This document shows, in pieces, positions 5,132 to 5,815 of a DNA stretch of 5,815 nt. The DNA comes from Candidatus Iainarchaeum sp. (GTDB taxonomy: Archaea > Iainarchaeota > Iainarchaeia > Iainarchaeales > JAXPJC01). The stretch covers positions 1-5,815 of the forward strand of contig JAGVWD010000066.1 of NCBI GenBank assembly GCA_018304445.1, given 5' to 3'. The translations under genes and the position numbers were made by a program. The notes under the pieces are model-generated. The model saw only the letters and a list, made by a program, of their open reading frames with translations, was not told the DNA's origin and made no database searches. Position 1 is the first letter of the stretch; each line of letters starts with the position of its first letter.

Positions 5132-5775
5132 TGCAATTTGCGCATATGCTATTAGAGAACATGCCTGTAAAACCATTGCCACTAGGCGTGATTAAGAGAA
5201 TTGCAAAGAAACTTTCAAAAAACCCTGACATTGTAAGCAGGTTGCCAATCGCTGATATTCGGGCTGAACGAAAATATGGTAGGGATATAAAGCCATGGGG
5301 CTGGCGCGTTAGAGCAGCAAAAATAAAATATGGAAAGAAAAAGGTTAGCGCTGTCATTAAGAGGGTTCATGATGTTAGTGCAAAACCTCTTGTAAAGGGA
5401 ATTCAAAGAATTGTGAGGGAGCATAATGCAAAAATGCGCCCAAAATTATATGAGTTGAGGATGCCCCATGCCTATCCTATTGGAAAGGACTTTGTTGCAA
5501 TGGCAAGAACGCCTGCTCCAACAATTAAGGATATTATGAATCCAGACTCGCCTGCCCAGAAGGAGAGGGGCAGACGCTTTTTTGAGGCAATGAAAAAAGC
5601 ACACAACATAAGCACTAAGCAGCTTGATGCAGCATTTAAGGAACTTTGTGATAATTTAAAAAAGATAAACACAATAATTGAAACCCAGCCTTTTTGGCTT
5701 TGGAAAGACCAGTTCTTCGTGCTCGGCTATAAAAAGGGGAAATTCATTTTCATGCCTGTTATGGACATAGTATAG
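5131..5775 (+). CDS. Unknown protein linked to RPA, faintly kinase-like
   Basis: The 214-residue product is not one I recognise. The first ATG (5131) overlaps the RPA stop by one base, but ATGs at 5146 and 5161 (residues 6 and 11) are equally possible; 5161 would suit a separate promoter. Residues 15-105 are strongly basic and look mostly helical. Residues 111-136 (MPHAYPIGKDFVAMARTPAP, then TIKDIM) resemble the strand-hinge-helix passage of kinase-like folds, as in patterns such as P..Y..G.DF.VMEY..GPTL. The end (KDQFFVLGYKKGKFIFMPVMDIV) could match the strand pair leading to a DFG-like Asp. No HRD catalytic motif or glycine-rich loop is visible, so if related it is a degenerate or inactive form. 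There is one Cys (173) and no signal peptide. Base composition is more AT-rich than in RPA. Its position suggests a role linked to RPA, but this is not established. Confidence 0.75.
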   Translation: MQFAHMLLENMPVKPLPLGVIKRIAKKLSKNPDIVSRLPIADIRAERKYGRDIKPWGWRVRAAKIKYGKKKVSAVIKRVHDVSAKPLVKGIQRIVREHNAKMRPKLYELRMPHAYPIGKDFVAMARTPAPTIKDIMNPDSPAQKERGRRFFEAMKKAHNISTKQLDAAFKELCDNLKKINTIIETQPFWLWKDQFFVLGYKKGKFIFMPVMDIV

Positions 5776-5779
5776 AACT

Positions 5780-5815
5780 TTCATCGGCGGAATGCTCCCG
5801 AAAGTATTTAAAAGG
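5780..5815 (+). promoter_or_regulatory. Composite 36-bp promoter element (copy 2), for the gene beyond the window
   Basis: This is the second copy of the element at 3696-3731: TTCATCGGC, 5 bases, GCTCCCGAAAG, then TATTTAAAAGG, an excellent BRE/TATA box. It begins 4 bases after the stop of the 214-residue gene. The regulated start would be expected roughly 20-35 bases past the TATA, outside the window. Confidence 0.65.

Overview
The window looks like chromosomal DNA from an archaeon. It encodes an archaeal lipid enzyme (geranylgeranylglyceryl phosphate synthase), a pilin-type protein with a class III (archaellin/pilin) signal peptide, and a single-polypeptide replication protein A with a zinc-finger OB domain. 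BRE/TATA-like boxes precede most genes, and several starts imply leaderless or very short-leader mRNAs. The small, poorly characterised, densely packed genes suggest a DPANN-type lineage (for example Diapherotrites, Micrarchaeota or Woesearchaeota relatives), but that placement is inference.

Layout. Positions 1-89 hold the last 28 codons of an unidentified plus-strand gene. It converges with the minus-strand lipid gene (94-885), leaving only 4 bases between the stop codons. Upstream of the lipid gene, also on the minus strand, is a 654-residue surface protein (985-2949): a class III signal peptide, a pilin-like N-terminus, then a six-to-seven-bladed beta-propeller whose Asp-boxes are largely replaced by a repeated C-x3-C...NWS motif. 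Its gene is flanked by a perfect 17-bp direct repeat. Divergent from it is a strongly promoted small gene (3100-3262) with a good Shine-Dalgarno. It would encode a 51-residue SWIB-like half-domain protein but is broken by an exact 7-bp tandem duplication. A hairpin plus T-rich terminator follows.

Positions 3357-3659 encode a very basic 100-residue protein of unknown function. Then come the RPA gene (3758-5131) and a 214-residue unknown gene (5131-5775) whose first possible ATG overlaps the RPA stop by one base. The same 36-bp composite promoter element (28 of 36 positions identical, with two conserved blocks around a variable 5-bp spacer and ending in a TATA box) lies just upstream of RPA and again at the very end of the window, where it presumably drives the next gene.

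The most unusual items are the broken SWIB-like gene with its exact reversible-looking duplication, the shared long promoter element, the cysteine-modified propeller on a pilin stem, and the RPA-linked unknown protein with faint kinase-like features. No RNA gene, CRISPR array, insertion sequence or replication origin could be recognised.
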